In this document: in pieces, positions 62,878 to 64,000 of the stretch
Layout of the letters: each line of letters begins with the position of its first letter
How positions within the stretch are numbered: position 1 is the stretch's first letter
Source: Planctomycetia bacterium
GTDB taxonomy: Bacteria; Planctomycetota; Planctomycetia; Gemmatales; Gemmataceae
Direction: 5' to 3'
Assembly (NCBI GenBank): GCA_005772955.1
Contig: SXID01000250.1
Span: 19,462 to 83,461, forward strand
Length of the DNA: 64,000 bases
Notes under the pieces: model-generated
The model's input: the letters and a program-made list of their open reading frames with translations, nothing else
Told to the model about the DNA's origin: nothing
Database searches by the model: none
Translations under genes and position numbers: made by a program

Positions 62878-63447
62878 TTAGGATTTCTTGCGCCGATTCC
62901 GGAACGTCACGCCTCCAAACACGCACCCGATGGTGACCCGGCATAGTGGCGGGAGGCGCTTCTGGAACTCCACCAGAACCGCATCCGGGTCTGGGTAGTA
63001 CGAGATGATCAGTTTGATCGTCCGTTCCGCGCCCCCGTCCTCAGAGGCAATGGCGAAAGCGACCACAAGAACCGGTTCACCCGATGTCGGTACTTCCGCC
63101 GTCCCCCAGCGGGTCACCTGGTCATAATAAAGTTTGCGGGGGGGCAACAAGCACCACGGCGGCCGGATCGGTTGAGGCAATTCGGCGCGGTCGGTGAAGA
63201 ATAGGAGGTGCCCGGCCCGTGGTAGAGCGATCAGCGTCAAGAGGCAACCAACGACGCTGGCGGCACCAAACAGAACCACTCCGATCTCGGTGGTGGTATC
63301 GGCACCGAGCGACGGCGTCCAAAGCCATCGAAGGCCGATCACTAGACTGGTCAGTCCCGGAAAAATGCCGAAGGAAATGCAGAAAATGAACTACGTTCTG
63401 CGACGTTCGGGACGCAATTCGTACTCAGCCTCTGGGCGTTCGGCCAC
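62878..63447 (-). pseudogene. Two-span membrane protein gene interrupted by in-frame TAG
   Basis: A GTG at 63447 with a perfect GGAGGT site (63453-63458, spacing 5) opens MAERPEAEYELRPERRRT and then meets TAG at 63391-63393. In the same frame the sequence continues as FIFCISFGIFPGLTSLVIGL, a membrane helix. A second helix (EIGVVLFGAASVVGCLLTL) and a cytoplasmic or exported beta domain (VLVVAFAIASEDG, RTIKLIISYYPDPDAV, FQKRLPPLCRV) follow, to 62878. The helix directly after the stop shows the frame was once continuous. Without read-through, translation might restart at GTG 63342. The family is unrecognised. Confidence 0.65.
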
Positions 63448-63777
63448 GTTCCACCTCCCGGTCTCGGTTGATCACAGACTATTGACTGGTCGGGGACAAT
63501 CAGGCCGACAGCATAGTAGTAGGCAGACGCCGTGTGCCGTTCTTGGGCCAGTTGAAGTCGCGCCGATTTTGACGGGCGCTGCATCCGTACACGGAGTGTG
63601 CCTGCTACTATGCAGTCGGCCTATCAGCCCAAAAAACGCAGATTAACTGCTCGCCATCTGGCTCAGAACTCTTCTCGCACGATAGATACTGAACGGCTGC
63701 TGCTTTGACGGAGTCACATCGCGACACAGGCGGTCCACACCGGTCAGCGTAACACGCCTGAAGGAGCGCTGGAAATG
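63448..63777. other. Intergenic region with a large inverted repeat
   Basis: Between the TAG-interrupted gene and rsmE, both on the minus strand. It holds the inverted repeat annotated at 63501-63623 and a pyrimidine-poor flank. No protein gene is convincing here. Confidence 0.5.
63501..63623. repeat. 123-base element with 25-bp terminal inverted repeats
   Basis: Arms 63501-63525 and 63599-63623 match at 22 of 25 positions and enclose 73 bases without coding capacity. The size and outline are those of a miniature inverted-repeat element or a structured RNA. No target-site duplication is obvious. Confidence 0.75.
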
Positions 63778-64000
63778 TTAGCCGAGCAGCGCCGCTGCCG
63801 CGAGAGCGGCCGTTTCCACGCGTAGCACGCGCGATCCCAGGCTCGCGACACGCCACCCACATCCTACCGCTGTGGCGACTTCTTCCTCAGTGAAGCCGCC
63901 TTCGGGGCCGACCGCGATCGCGTTCCCACCGCGAGCGTTCATTTGCTCCACATCCGGGCCAGTGTGCAGCACTACCCGCGCGCCCGGCAGGTCGGTGCGC
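63778..64000 (-). CDS. rsmE: 16S rRNA m3U1498 methyltransferase RsmE, C-terminal part
   Basis: The last 73 residues of a SPOUT-type methyltransferase acting on 16S rRNA; the rest lies past the right edge. It shows the SAM-binding knot AIAVGPEGGFTEEEV and the following SLGSRVLRVETAALAAAALL, the standard RsmE end. The frame is open to the window edge and stops at TAA 63778-63780. Confidence 0.93.
   Translation of the reverse strand, partial: RTDLPGARVVLHTGPDVEQMNARGGNAIAVGPEGGFTEEEVATAVGCGWRVASLGSRVLRVETAALAAAALLG

Noticed and set aside
63351..63584. Minus-strand 77-codon frame upstream of the TAG-interrupted gene
   Set aside because: Out of frame with the membrane helix and overlaps the inverted repeat; no ribosome site.

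Overview
The window looks like chromosomal DNA from a planctomycete of the Gemmataceae (Gemmata-like). The sequence is GC-rich. It encodes several Hanks-type Ser/Thr kinases, one with an N-terminal zinc ribbon and many membrane spans, and a DUF1501 Tat protein. It also has PQQ-type beta-propellers, a DUF1570 metalloprotease, a TMTC-like membrane protein with TPRs, and a gene remnant carrying the FEDRTVPS export-type motif followed by Calx-beta sequence. These are recognised from sequence; no database search was run, so genus is an inference.

Layout. 1-1.3 kb: end of a haem-c-motif protein. 1.3-5.2 kb: minus-strand operon aroDE fusion - aroK - prepilin peptidase - hisH. 5.3-9.6 kb: rpmG with terminator, rarA, a kinase, a Nudix hydrolase and a 90-residue protein. 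9.7-16 kb: WD40 protein, a zinc-ribbon membrane protein that reads antisense through a tRNA-like gene and infA, a beta-hydroxyacid dehydrogenase, a lipase, a secreted Cys-rich protein, a LOG protein and a TIM-barrel isomerase. 16-22.6 kb: DedA, DUF1570 protease, ubiX, an XPB-like helicase with its Bax1 (DUF790) nuclease, a CBS protein and a 52-residue membrane protein. 22.8-34.2 kb: kinase, large secreted propeller protein, small secreted Cys protein with a clear promoter and terminator, ispH, Gfo/Idh oxidoreductase, Nudix-like protein, murB-like and ftsQ-like genes, BamB-like propeller. 34.4-42.5 kb: HEAT protein, Tat-exported protein, argB-argD-argF, rph, trpS. 42.7-51.4 kb: large membrane kinase, exported methyltransferase, FAD oxidoreductase, ugd, membrane protein, RluA-family enzyme. 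51.5-64 kb: Calx-beta remnant, DUF1501, DUF2237, hydrolase, mdh divergent from gapA-pgk-accD-TMTC/TPR-kinase, a membrane protein gene interrupted by an in-frame TAG, and the C-terminus of rsmE.

Functional groupings are mostly housekeeping: shikimate/chorismate, histidine, arginine, isoprenoid, central carbon and fatty-acid steps, and translation (infA, rpmG, trpS, rluA, rph, rsmE). The rest is typical planctomycete signalling and secretion machinery.

The most unusual feature is a set of long intergenic inverted repeats of at least a dozen unrelated sequences. The largest is a 58-bp-arm hairpin at 46253-46373. Several supply stop codons to adjacent genes, and one sits in frame inside rarA. 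Other items worth a second look are the helicase-nuclease pair, the atypical tRNA-like gene, a MurB homologue lacking catalytic residues, and the TAG-interrupted gene.
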